Notes: generated from the sequence alone by a model not told the origin. Numbered from the stretch's first letter, positions 46,820 to 57,581 are shown. The stretch: 64,000 nt of DNA from Myrica gale (GCA_963930655.1 OZ005609.1:15015001-15079000), one strand, 5' to 3'. A program made the numbers and translations.

Positions 46820-47059
46820 GATCATAGTGACACCAAGTGGAAGAGAAAAATTGATTAAACACAAAAGGCCAGTATATATAAAGCATGGACCTTCACAACT
46901 CAAATGATACAGCAACATGCGACAAAACCCAGTAACCCACTACGGTTTAGTAAAGTAGCTATATTCTAAAGAGAACTGGAATGTCAGTGGAAGTCACGTG
47001 TACTAACCTACGAGTACAATCTCAATTGATGGTACAATACCCAAAAAAGTGCTGCTATC
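46820..47059 (-). other. Probable 3' UTR of the haem-binding-domain gene
   Basis: Non-coding, single-copy-looking sequence between the stop codon and LINE 2. The LINE may lie within the original 3' UTR, since no obvious plant polyadenylation region was found before it; this is inference. Confidence 0.45.
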
Positions 47060-50000
47060 CTAAAGATTCTCGATTGGTGTAAAGGGTACACTCTTGGGTT
47101 TGAAAATCCGATACCCCATAAAAACAGACAGGCATAAGGAGACTACTGATAACAGAAGGGCAAAGGTACTGGAAGCATTCCCAGAGCCACCTGGTGCCGA
47201 AGTGGTTAGCATAGAACTGCTAGAGAAGATATCCAAGGGTACCCAATCACAACTGATAGAATAGTGACCCGAACCATGCCATGGTTGTCCATCAACTGGA
47301 TACCAGAATCCTATTGACATTTCACTTGATCCACCGAGTGTAAACTGAGTATCCTGCAGGCACCAGGTAATAATAACAAATTAATGTTCTATTCCCACAA
47401 GTTTAATATGTAACACTCGATATATAGATTATAAAAGTGTGCCATTAAATCAATACTATCCATGTAAAAGAATGGATTCTCTTTAAGCTAAAGAGCACGG
47501 CTTAATCCCACTGTTTGATCTCTTTAAGCTCATTTGACTAATATAAAAAAGGTCCAAATCAAATAGGTAAGCCAATATTTTTTAAGGGGTATTGATCACC
47601 AATGTTACTTATGAACGCTCGACAGACGACAAGAATGCTTAGTCTTGGTCCATAATTCATTATCCTCATGTTTAACAACTGAAGGACGAATGACTTGCTC
47701 AATCAACTTGCACTCTACGGCTTAAAAGACATACAAACCCAGATTGCAAAAACTCTTAATGTGCCAGATGACAGTCTTAACCTGTTGAAGACGATCCATT
47801 GTTCTCAAAGGTCTAGAGAACTCAAAATAATATGTGCCTTTTTGACCACCAGAAGCATAAGGACTATCTTCCTCCACAAAACCTGCAATAGGCAATTATC
47901 ATAAATTAATATTGGACATCACATAGATGCAACTATCTGCAACATGGAATGAGACTATAAACAAAAGGGCAACATAAGGCCAAGTATGGGAGACACATGG
48001 AGAAACTAGTAAAAAACAACCACAAGAAAACAGTGACATTACAAACCAAACAGTCATAAGGAACTAAAATGTTTGTCTTTTCTACTATTGATCACTGAAG
48101 TTTAGTCAAATAACAACTCAGTCTTAAACATTCCTGAGCACCACTGTTTTTTTTTCTAGGAAAGAGATATTAACACACGTGGATGTGCAGAAATTTTTAC
48201 CTACTATCAGATGAATTTAAGTGGTACATAATATATCTGATTGTGATTAATGTGCATTATTATCTCTTGCCTACGAACAAATCCATTGATGGAGCGCAGA
48301 TAAACATTGACATCCAACTTTTAACTGTTTAACACTGTTTTAAGTTCATGCGCTGGCAAAGAAATGGTCTGTGAATTAAGTTGAGCATCACACTATTTAC
48401 ATAGGTGGAGAACTAAAACGTTATGTAACCAATTCCCAAGAAAAGATGAACAATTACCTGAGTGAAGAGCAAAGCTACTGTGCCACCATGCACCCTTCCA
48501 GTCGTTCTGTGCACTAGTATCATTTCCTAACAATGGAAAAAGATGAACTATTCATAGTTTGGTTCCAACAATATAATCATAGGAGAGAAAACGTATACTA
48601 AGGAAACTGTGGGAAGGGAAGAGTGAATAAAGGGAAAACTATATTTTTCTTCAGGTATATGCAGCAGTTGCAACTCATGCATTTGTATAGAAACCAACAA
48701 ATGAACTCCCCCTCAATCTCTTACTCACGGGGAGAGGAGAGGCCATTTGGCAAAAAGACCATTAGCATAGAGGGAAGAGAAATAAACCAATAAATCAAAA
48801 CGTGGATATATCCATTATTCCTTGGTACTACTGGAAATCTGAAAGGTTAATTTTTCGGCTAATTGGAGATATTGATCGATGTGCGTTAAAAAATGATAGG
48901 GGCCCCTACAGGGGTGCCTGCTATTAACTTTTCTCTAGCTATTCACCGTCCACTCTCAACAGGTAGCACTCTCCCAAATTGGGTGATAGATGACAATATT
49001 TATCCCACCCATGCAAATCCTCCAATTCTAGTGGGCAAATTTAGCATGAAAAGCTTGGACGACTGATTTACATTAATGCAGAAGCCAAAATTACCAATGA
49101 TATAATAAAGTCGTAATGAAGAGACTTTTGATGTTGAATTCAAAATCAAGTTTAATATTACAAAGTACAGGATGCGGCAAAGATGAATATCATCAAAGAA
49201 ATCCTGGCTTTGGAATAAATGAGCTGTAGATGTTGAAAAGGGATACCACAGGAAAACGAAAGACATGGTGATACCACTGATTTAAAAATAAAACTGAGAC
49301 ATAAAACTAGATGACTGATTTGCTTAACTCAAAGGTGCTACAGAAAGATGACAAGGCTGAAAGAACAAGGGTGGAAGCTGGTAGAGAAACATGGCTGCAA
49401 AATTCAGAGAATAACAAAGAGGAAATATAGTTGTTTTAGTAACCATAAAGCAAGATGAGTGTTTAATTTTCCAGAGATAATCGGTTTAACATGGTTAGAA
49501 TATGGTTAGAATAGAGAGAACTGTGGAATTGGTGATTATCCAGCATAACAAACCAGCAGCAAAAAAAAAATTAGTAGGTGGCTTCCAAGTTCTGCAAAGC
49601 ATGCTATGGATGGTTCATGGTTAGTGGATTTGGATATGGTGGAATCATGTGTTCCATGCCACTTCTATAGACTTTTGCTTTTTCAATTCAATTCAGTACG
49701 TGCCTTATCCCAGTTTCTTTTCCTTCATCTAAAAGGTTCTCCGATTATATTCTAGTCACATCAACATATTTCACTTTTCATTAAGAAATGAAAAAATGGA
49801 GCTCTAGGAAATTATGTTAATCTTAGAAGTACCTGAAGGCCCAGTTCCATCTAGGTATCGGCAGTGCGGGGTCCAACCATAAAGATCAACCAAATGACCA
49901 AACCTGTTCACAAAAACATTATAAATTAATAGAAAAAAAAATTAAGAACATGAGATTGTAGTACGTTGCTATGACCTTGTACTACATTACTGTAGAGGTC

Positions 50001-51245
50001 AAACAGTGGGATTGTACTGCATTGCTGTGAAGGTCAGAAGACGGAAGTGTTGTACAATTACCTATCACCGCCATTTCCATCCCTGTTGTCTATTGGGTTG
50101 CCACCATAGAGCCTTCCCGGAATAGCATTGCCAATAGAGAAGTGCATAATGTCAACTTCATGGCCTTTGCACGTCTTGTTGGTGCATGTGTCTCTCCCTT
50201 CTGAACACCCACCCATCTTAAAGCAAAAAAAGACCTTCTCAGGTTACTAAGTAGATCGAAGAAGCAAATGAAAGCCAAGAGAAACAGTAAAAAACTACAG
50301 AAAAGTTAGAAAACATAAGCATTATTTCACAATGAACTGAATGGAGTAACTTACATTATGGTACGAGGCACTTTCTCCAATCTGAAACATAAGAGCAACA
50401 GAAGGGCATTTGTTGCTATTACTGCATCAGGGACAACAGAACCGATTAAACAAGAGCCCTATTATGTTATGGACATTCACTTCAATTGCATATCCATAAA
50501 TGCAGGGCACCCTAAAGTAGAATTTAGGGCCAGAGCACAAAGTTGACTTCAAAATTTGAAACCAATCATAAAGATACATCTTCAGAGTTCTTGGTTTTCT
50601 TTGCCTTCCAAACAATTTTAGATGCCATGTAATCAGATGGAATCCAGAAACTCTAGATAACAAAGTGAAATGAGATTTGATGATGAATTGAAAAATCTAG
50701 TCGCTAGAAGTGTATGACAAAGCAATGTTTCAGGGACTGAACGATCCACAAAATCAAAATACCAATAAATAAATCTTACGCTATCAAAAACACAATACAA
50801 TATTCAGTTCGCCAAATCAAAACTTACCCCATAGAGTACGCATAGTCCCCATCAACTTGTAACAAAAAAAATATATCATGACCATCATGCAAAGCCTGAT
50901 CCAAATGAGCAACAGGATAATCAAAATAACAAATTCATAATAAATCCATGATTTGCAGCAAAATTTGAATCATGGAAGTACCTTAACGGTCATTTTTCCG
51001 CCTTGGTATTTGTCTTCTTCGTGTGGATCGAGAGCACGGAGGAGAGAGAACTCGAAGCCATCAATGTCCTTCCAATCGTCGGCGTGGCCGTCGAGTGTGA
51101 TGATGCCGGGTCTGAACTGGGCCTCGACGTGGATCTCCGAGGCGGACTCGCAGCTCCACTCACCCGAATCGTTGTGCGAGCCGACCCTTCCGATCGACGC
51201 AGAGCTTAAGAAGAATACTAGCACCAATAACAGATATCGAAGCAT
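47060..51245 (-). CDS. Secreted/membrane protein with ethylbenzene-dehydrogenase-type haem-binding domain, 8 exons
   Basis: Eight exons splice in phase with GT-AG borders: 50982-51245, 50828-50895, 50355-50421, 50062-50216, 49833-49903, 48458-48526, 47782-47882 and 47060-47353, giving 362 residues. Residues 1-22 (MLRYLLLVLVFFLSSASIG) form a signal peptide. The body has HDIFFLLQVDGDYAYSMG, MFQIGESASYHN, a Cys-rich segment (CSEGRDTCTNKTC), VDLYGWTPHCRY, NDWKGAWWHSSFAL, FEFSRPLRTMDRLQQ and FWYPVDGQPWHGSGHY, which I recognise as the plant cytochrome c-552/DMSO-reductase-like (EB_dh) haem-binding family. Near the C-terminus a hydrophobic helix (FALLLSVVSLCLSVFMGYR) precedes a 15-residue tail, so it is probably a type I membrane protein facing the lumen or outside. 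The partner is unknown. No stops or broken splice sites are seen despite surrounding transposons. Confidence 0.88.
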
Positions 51246-51480
51246 TGTAAGAGGTAGAAGTCTCGGGATTGAATTGGAAGTCTGTATGTTTTGGCTGCTC
51301 TGTTTTGGTCCCTATCCCGTGGCAGCTTCAACTTATTATTTAATTCAGCGTTGTCCCGCAGCCCGCTATGACTTTTTTGATAAACAGACCTGCTCCGTCG
51401 TCGTTTTTGCCTTCCCGAATGCCAGGAAAAAAGCCGTTGATTTTTTTGTCTTTTTTTTTTCTAAGTAACTGACAACAAGA
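51246..51480 (-). promoter_or_regulatory. Upstream region of the haem-binding-domain gene
   Basis: On the minus strand a TATA-like TTAAATAATAAG lies about 85-95 bases before the ATG. The available promoter space before transposon sequence starts is short, about 235 bp. Confidence 0.35.
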
Positions 51481-51490
51481 CCAAGATACC

Positions 51491-51780
51491 TTTTTTTTTC
51501 CCTAAGCAAAGGTGGATTTCATTGCTAATAGAAGGCAAATACAAGCACTAAATCCACAACCATCCAAAGTCAGAGACAGTCATAAGGGGCACAAAGGCCC
51601 ATTACATCAATTTCAAAGGCTACACATGAAGGCCTTAAAGTCCAAGAGACTACAGGCCAGAAGGGTCTCTACAAACCGAGTCAACAGACCCATAAGTCCA
51701 AACCGGGTCCACAGACCCATAAATCCAAAACACCACACCGTGAACGGCAGGAACCATCGCCGGAGGAGGATCATGATCAG
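51491..51780 (-). mobile_element. 5'-truncated LINE tail with 10-bp TSD
   Basis: CCAAGATACC is present at 51481-51490, directly before a poly-T run (51491-51499), and again at 51781-51790. The 290 bases between are non-coding, as expected for the 3' end of a minus-strand LINE or SINE-like retrocopy. The plus-strand ORF through this piece is spurious. Confidence 0.7.
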
Positions 51781-52370
51781 CCAAGATACCCCTTTTAACC
51801 CGTGGGGTTACGAATTTGTCCATCTAAAATGTCAGCAGGGATCGCATGACTATCAAAGTTGACTACAAGCATATTACACAAGCCCCACTTTGCAAGCCTA
51901 TGTGCTAATACATTTCCTTCTCTTGGCGTCCCTAAGAGCTTTAAGTCGGGATGCTCCTGCAGAAAGTGGCGTATGGTAATCACTTCTCCTTCGATTAGTC
52001 AATCAGGTGTACCCTGCATATTTAAAGTCTATTGAACCAGAACTAAAGAATCCCCTTCCACTTCTATATTACGACCAGCAAAGTCCTCTGCCATCGAAAA
52101 AGCTAGCCAAGCTGTTCTAGCCTCACCTTTGAGTGCAGCATGACCAGGAGTATCCGAATACGCACGCGACATCAAAATTTATTTTCAGATTCCCCGCAGA
52201 GGGTGGCTGCCAAATCAGTTGGAGTTGTTCCCGATAGCTCCAAAGCCGCTTCATGTTCATAATATCTCCTTTGAATGGTTTGGATAGCCTCTGTACTTTT
52301 GGCGACGCTTCCGCAAGTGTTTATGAGGTGATCTTTGCAATTATTACTACGACACATCCCTCTAGAAACA
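51781..52370 (-). pseudogene. LINE RNase H fragment
   Basis: Minus-strand pieces read GNLKINFDVACAYSDTPG (about 52195-52140), AWLAFSMAEDFAGRNIEVEG and ITIRHFLQEHPDLKLLGTPR then NVLAHRLAKWGLCNM (51983-51850). This is the RVT_3 RNase H of a plant L1 element, truncated upstream and interrupted by stops. It is the insertion target of the 290-bp LINE tail. Confidence 0.72.
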
Positions 52371-52406
52371 TTATGCGATACTTTTACATAGACACGCTTT
52401 TAAACT

Positions 52407-52414
52407 ATAATAGG
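52407..52414. repeat. Left 8-bp TSD of the gene-capturing hAT-like element
   Basis: ATAATAGG, repeated perfectly at 57582-57589. Confidence 0.9.
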
Positions 52415-52603
52415 TAGGGTTGTACAGTTCTGACCCGAACCCTACCGGAAACCGACCGAATATGGTCGGGCTCTACACGGGCCCGGGTGGGAGTGGGCCC
52501 AAAAAACTGTAGCCCGACTATATTTCGATCGGGCTCAATATATGTTTAACCCCGACCGACCCGCACAAAATCCTCTTAGCTAATTCAAAACCCTAACTGA
52601 GGC

Positions 52604-52831
52604 TATGTTTGGTTTTGTTTTGAAAATATTTTTTGTGTTTGTTTTTTTTTTAGGAAGTGTAGATTCTCTTGGGATTGGTGAAAATTTTGTTAAAAGTTGT
52701 TGGATTTTGTAAAAAAATTGTTAAAAGTTTGTTGGAAAAGTGTAAAAAGTTATTGGGATTGGTAAAAAGGTATTGAAATTGACAGAAAAAGTAATTTTGA
52801 AAACGTTTTGAAAACAAAACAAACATAGCAA
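52604..52831. mobile_element. MITE with GCTATGTTTG ends
   Basis: Left end GCTATGTTTGGTTTTG and right end CAAAACAAACATAGC are inverted repeats of about 25 bp. The core is AT-rich with GTTAAAAGTT and GGGATTGGT words and no ORF. A clear TSD was not resolved. Confidence 0.75.
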
Positions 52832-53110
52832 GCTTCGATTCCTTCTCCTTCTCTGCAGTCGTCTGCCTCCTTCGCCTCCTAGTCGGCAGCCCGATTCTCG
52901 AGTCTCTCTCTCTCTCTCGCTCTCGCTCTTCCTCTTCTCTTCTCTTCCCAATTGTTTCTCTGGGTCAAAGAAAATGTCACCGACTATTCATTGCGTTCTG
53001 CGAGCTCCGTTTTGGATCTCTGGGGCCTCAGAGATCTGGAAAAAAGAATCTTTAGATCAAGAAACAAGTATTTTCAGGTGAGGTCTGTACTGTAAATAGT
53101 CCCTTTGATC
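52832..53110 (+). other. 5'-UTR-like and first-exon-like sequence inside the hAT-like element
   Basis: A pyrimidine-rich (TCTCTC) leader is followed by an ATG at about 52974 and a short open stretch ending at a good donor (TTTTCAG then GTGAGG, about 53077). It looks like the first exon of a captured gene, but I do not recognise the peptide. Confidence 0.4.
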
Positions 53111-53448
53111 ATAAGATCTTAGACCCACCTTCTAATTTTCCTCTTAATACTTTCGTTAGCGTTGGATTGTTAATCAATTCCATGGATGAAGTGTCAGTAG
53201 TCTATAAGAAGTCAAAATTGTAGTTGGGTACATCATGGACTTTGTGCATGAAGAAGAAGGATTTTCTGCCACAAATTTTTATTTTGATAGAGAATGAGAC
53301 GAGACAAGGATCTTTTTGCTGATCAAACAAATATAGAAGCCTTTAAGCTGATTTATGTGGTCTCCCTTGCATGAGTATGCCTTTACTTAAGGATATAAAA
53401 ATTTCGTTTTGTAACTGAAGTACCGTACTGTGGTTTCTGTTAATGCAG

Positions 53449-53881
53449 CTGAGCTTAAATAGCTCTGGTGCTGGAGCTTCAGTTCCAAGCTCAACCTTCT
53501 TGGGCAGCAGCTTGAAGATGGTAACCTCAATATTCACCTATACTAATGATTCCTTATGATTGATTGTATTTGATTTCTTACGAGGTTGATTTTGATCTCG
53601 AGCTGCTGCTGATTCTTTAGGTACAACCTGGACAACAACATGGATGGTTTTTACGTTGCACCTGCCTTCATGGACAAGCTTGTTTTTCACATCACCAAGA
53701 ACTTCATGTCCCTGCCTAACATCAAGCTATATTGAGAACTCTTTGATGTACTACTTCAATCAATTTTCAGTCTGCTCAACTACTACAGGAGTGGAACAAT
53801 TAACTTCGACTTTATTACAGATTCCTCTCATTTTGGGTATTTGGGGAGGTAAAGGTCAGGGGATAGCCAGGGGAGAAAGAT
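53449..53881 (+). pseudogene. RCA: Rubisco activase gene fragment, captured
   Basis: Three exon pieces in native order. 53449-53529 encodes LSLNSSGAGASVPSSTFLG, the transit-peptide region of Rubisco activase. 53621-53726 encodes YNLDNNMDGFYVAPAFMDKL and HITKNFMSLPNIK, from the N-domain. 53820-53881 encodes IPLILGIWGGKGQG, the start of the Walker A motif, but the following KS and the rest are lost and a stop follows at 53879-53881. The splice donor after NIK is CT instead of GT. The intact protein is the chloroplast AAA+ ATPase that removes sugar phosphates from Rubisco; this piece cannot do so. It is a fragment carried inside the hAT-like element. Confidence 0.9.
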
Positions 53882-54092
53882 AGAGTCTTACCAAGAAAAC
53901 CCAGTTAGATCATATGCTCAGGCTGCACCAGAATTTATTTGTATTTTGAGTCTCCAATTAAAGTGCTTGCCACTTTTAGTCTCATTCATTTTTTTTTCTG
54001 TTTTGGGCTTGATCGATGTAAGTGATGGGAGTGCTCATCTATCATTTATTCGTTAATGCTCATTGCAGTAATTTGCAAATACCATTTTGCAG

Positions 54093-54185
54093 GTTAACAG
54101 AATTAGGGAACTCCCACAGAACTCTAAGATTGTGGCAACTCATACTGATAGCCCTGATATAAGTTTTTGAATGTGGATGTGGATG
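54093..54185 (+). pseudogene. MSI4: MSI4/FVE WD40 gene exon fragment, captured
   Basis: After an acceptor (TTTTGCAG) the sequence encodes VNRIRELPQNSKIVATHTDS then PD, which I recognise as the WD40 repeat region of the plant RbAp46/48-type protein MSI4 (FVE), a chromatin-complex subunit acting in flowering time and cold response. The next conserved tryptophan position reads TGA and the rest is missing. It lies 210 bp after the Rubisco activase piece, on the same strand. Confidence 0.85.
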
Positions 54186-54259
54186 AATGTCTTCCAGCTG
54201 CCTTTGATTTCTCTATGTCATTTATATGAAGTTGTTGAGGTTCCTAACTGTTGGACTTG

Positions 54260-56642
54260 CACTACAAAAAAACCGACCTAAAACCGCCGCTATAGGTCAC
54301 AAAACCGCTGTTATAGGCTATAACAGCGGTCTTTTAGCGGCAGTCACGACCGCCACTATAGGCCCGTCGCAATAGATCTATAGCAGCGGTTTGCGCGACC
54401 GCTGATGAAGACCTCTGGTCTATAGCAGCGGTTTGCGCGACCGCTGATGAAGACCTCTGGTCTATAGCAGCAGTCGAGACCCGAACGCAAATTTGCTCTT
54501 TTCGCAGCGTTTCGTAAAAACGCTGGTACATACTTTTAGCGGCAGTCTGTGCCAGTTTTTTTTTAAAGACCACTTATTTTTTCTTATATTTTCCTAATTA
54601 GTAACAAATTTATTTTAATAACCATAATTTATTGGATGTAAAAAAATTAAAGAATAAGGAGAATAAAACAAAATATATTTCATCATTGATTAATAATATT
54701 TTATAACAAACACAAGAATATCTAAAAGTAATATAAAAAGTAACAAATTTTTAATGAAAAATAACAATAAGCAAGGACGGACTAAAATATTCAAATACAA
54801 CACAATAAGTAAGGACCGATTAAAATCTTCCTCATTTGACACATCAACATCCTCTATCTTGAATTTCTGTAATAGAAAATAAATATCACATGAGAAATAG
54901 AAATAAACAAAAGATTTATGTAAACAAAATATCTATTTGTATATAACTCTAGATAAAACGGGTCAAAAAATTTCCCCCGGAACCCCATCAAGGCAGCCTT
55001 GTCCATAAGCGCGCCTTCGGTCCATAGACTAAGCCTCACAAAAGATCTCATTTTAAACCGTAAAACATTTTTCATCGGGTCGGGTTACTATTGCGGGATC
55101 AATGAAAATACGAAACTACTTATAACGATTGCATGATCATGGGGGTCATAGCCTGAAAATACAAGTAAAATCAAGACCTTCAATCTAGTCAACAAAAGAC
55201 AAATTATGCACTAGATTCTACTAGAAAAACATAACATTGTATCATTAATGCGCATATATAAAGGACAGACAAAATTTCCTCATTATAAATTTGTTGCACA
55301 TTTTTTAGTTGCACGTCTACTTTGAATTCTAAATTTCCTCACATATTTATTAATCACAACTCCAAAAGTGAAATAAAACTTAACGTCACCAACTTATTTT
55401 TTAATAATAAGTTATATTTTGTACTTATGTGTTTCTAGTAAATTAAAATCAGTTGTAAATTGTAATAGTATTTAAAAATCTTTATACTTAGCATTAAATA
55501 AATACATTGGCCAAATATTTGAGTTTAATAATAAAAAATTCGTCACATAATTTTTTATTATTATAATATTTATTAAAAATCTTCTCTCTCTTTACTTTTT
55601 CACCAACTCCCATAACATATCTTTACTTTATAATATTTCACAAACCTCAATACCCAAAATTTCCACATTCAAACATTCCCATAGTTATGTACATTCTTTA
55701 CATTTTTTTATAATTAGTATAATAATCTTAATTTAAATAGGTTAGGAGTAATAATATATAATATTTATAATTTAAAAGTATAATGATTTCCATATAACAT
55801 TGCATGATTTGTTATATGTGTTTATCATATATATGATATACGGTAATTAACATAAGTATTTTATATACATGTACATATATACCTAATGACTAAATCAAGA
55901 CCATATATTAAGTTATGTACTTTAATTGCATAAGCTAATCTCAAAATATATTTTTGTTTGAAATTAAATAATATGTCTTAATTAAATAGTATTATATTAC
56001 TAATTATTCAAAATCTATATGCTCTTTATAAGTATGATAATATATGTTTTCTAAACTACTTAGATTTAATCAATAAATATGCAATTAACATAGCAACAAT
56101 ATGTATAATTTAAAATATATCATATAACAACTTCAATTTTCATAACACTCCTACTAATTCCATATTTTATTAAGTATGTCCTTTAAAATAATTTTTATCC
56201 AAATACATCACAAAATAAAAATATATATTAAAATGAATAAAATAATAAATAAAATAATGATTAACATTAAATAATTAATAATTAATAAATAAATCAAAAA
56301 TTTTGGAATTAAACCTATAGCAGCATTTTTTAAGAAAAACGCTACTAAAGGGATACTCTACAGCGGCGGTATAATGACTATAAAGGTATACCGTGACCGC
56401 CGCTATAGATACTTAATTTTTAGCAGTGTTTTTTAAAACGCTGCTATAGGGGAGTGACCGCTACTAAAGGTCATACCTTTAGCGACGTTTTTTAAAAAAC
56501 CGCTGCTATAGGGGGGGTCTATAGCGGCGGCCAGTGACCACCACTATAGACCCCCTTTAGCCGCGTTTTTTGCAAAACGCCTCAAAAACCATCCTTTAGC
56601 GCCGTTTTTAGCGACCGCCGCTATAGACCTTTTTTTGTAGTG
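54260..56642. mobile_element. Non-autonomous CACTA (En/Spm) transposon
   Basis: Starts CACTACAAAAAAA and ends TTTTTTTGTAGTG, with 3-bp TSD TTG on both sides (54257-54259, 56643-56645): a perfect CACTA signature. Both ends carry many subterminal copies of CCGCCGCTATAG and TATAGCAGCGGT type words in both orientations. The 1.7-kb centre (about 54560-56320) is very AT-rich with no transposase. It is inserted in the hAT-like element downstream of the MSI4 piece. Confidence 0.95.
54377..54466. repeat. Tandem duplication within the CACTA left end
   Basis: Two consecutive copies of about 45 bp containing TATAGCAGCGGTTTGCGCGA and CCGCTGATGAAGACCTCTGG. Confidence 0.85.
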
Positions 56643-56645
56643 TTG

Positions 56646-57070
56646 CTGACAATCAAGTTCTTAAAAAAAAGTGATAAATTGAATTTAGGTGGAGAGGTGG
56701 TTCATTGAATTGGTAAATTTAGGTGGACAATGGTTCTAATCAACAACAGCCATATTGAAGTTGAATTATTGTATATACTGAAGGCAGCTCTATCAATCCA
56801 TTCTATTTCTCTATAAATTATTAGAAAGTATAACTAGTAGTGAAATTGAAAGAGGAATGATCACCGTAGGGTTTAGCACACGGTACTACTGTTACCCTGG
56901 TTTATATTAATTGGTCTATCCATACTGTTCCTCTAAATTAGTTTCGATTTAATGGATTCTTTTGTTATGGAAATGTTCTGATTTTTCAGCATCTTATTTG
57001 GTTGTGTTTGCTCTCCTAGTGTTGACTCATTTGAGTGTTATTTACCACTGCCTCTTGCATAAACATTCAG
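56646..57070 (+). other. Intron-like remainder of the captured sequence
   Basis: AT/T-rich DNA between the CACTA element and the unidentified exon; resembles intron sequence and ends in CATAAACATTCAG, a good acceptor. No coding region recognised. Confidence 0.4.
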
Positions 57071-57241
57071 GTTTCTCAAGTTTGGCTATGTCATCCAGGT
57101 TGTCTGTACAGAAGGACCTGACAGAATCAAAGAACTGATTGGGGTGCCTCATTTGATCATGGGGAAGATGGAAACTTGCATCCAGCAAGGGAAGGGGGGC
57201 ATTCGCAACACAGAATTGTTCTTGAAAAATATTAGTTTCAG
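57071..57241 (+). pseudogene. Unidentified captured exon in the hAT-like element
   Basis: Between an acceptor (CATTCAG) and a donor (TTTCAG then GTTGTA) lies an open 57-codon stretch containing FLKFGYVIQVVCTEGPD, LIGVPHLIMGKMETCIQQGK and GGIRNTELFLKN. It has gene-like codon use and clean exon borders but I do not recognise the family. It is neither Rubisco activase nor MSI4 as far as I know them, so a third donor gene is likely. Confidence 0.55.
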
Positions 57242-57581
57242 GTTGTATTTTACATGCTCTTATATCCTACCAATTTGTCTTCATTGGTTTTATGTGTGTT
57301 GATTTGTTATTTTTAGGTAGTGTGTGACACTTATATGTAGAGTTCCTTGTTTTATTGTTTTGTGTAATGATTTAACTTTTCGATACATATATAATGAGTA
57401 ATGAGGCAGAGCTGTTATAATGGGGGGCGCAAAAAAAAAACCCGACCCCGACCCGTACAGATGGGGTTCGAGCGAGTCAAATAAAACAGTTATTTCGGGT
57501 CGGATTTTGGTTCGGGTGGTCCAACAGAAAAATGACCCGTACAAACCCGCCCGAACCCGATCCAATCCATGAACAACCCTA

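Larger units (their letters stand above)
52415..57581 (+). mobile_element. hAT-like transposon carrying fragments of host genes (Rubisco activase, MSI4/FVE and an unknown exon)
   Basis: A 5.2-kb element bounded by perfect 8-bp TSDs (ATAATAGG). Ends are inverted copies, TAGGGTTGTACA at the left and TGAACAACCCTA at the right (11 of 12), with CCCGAACCC/GGGTCGG-type subterminal repeats on both sides (52435-52575 and 57430-57575). The 8-bp TSD and subterminal repeats fit the hAT superfamily. It encodes no transposase. Instead it holds plus-strand exon-intron pieces of unrelated genes: Rubisco activase (53449-53881), MSI4/FVE (about 54093-54185) and an unidentified exon (57071-57241). A MITE (52604-52831) and a CACTA element (54260-56642) inserted later. 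Alternative: two separate MITEs of one family flanking the region; the shared TSD argues against this. Confidence 0.78.

Noticed and set aside
51512..51862. 116-codon basic plus-strand ORF
   Set aside because: It spans the 290-bp LINE tail and its right TSD, so it crosses an insertion junction on the antisense strand.
53449..53881. A working Rubisco activase gene
   Set aside because: Only transit-peptide and N-domain pieces are present, a donor site is lost and the Walker A motif is truncated; it lies within transposon borders.
52415..57581. Helitron as the vehicle of the captured gene fragments
   Set aside because: Helitrons make no TSD and end in CTRR with a hairpin; here there are inverted ends and a perfect 8-bp TSD, which fit hAT better.
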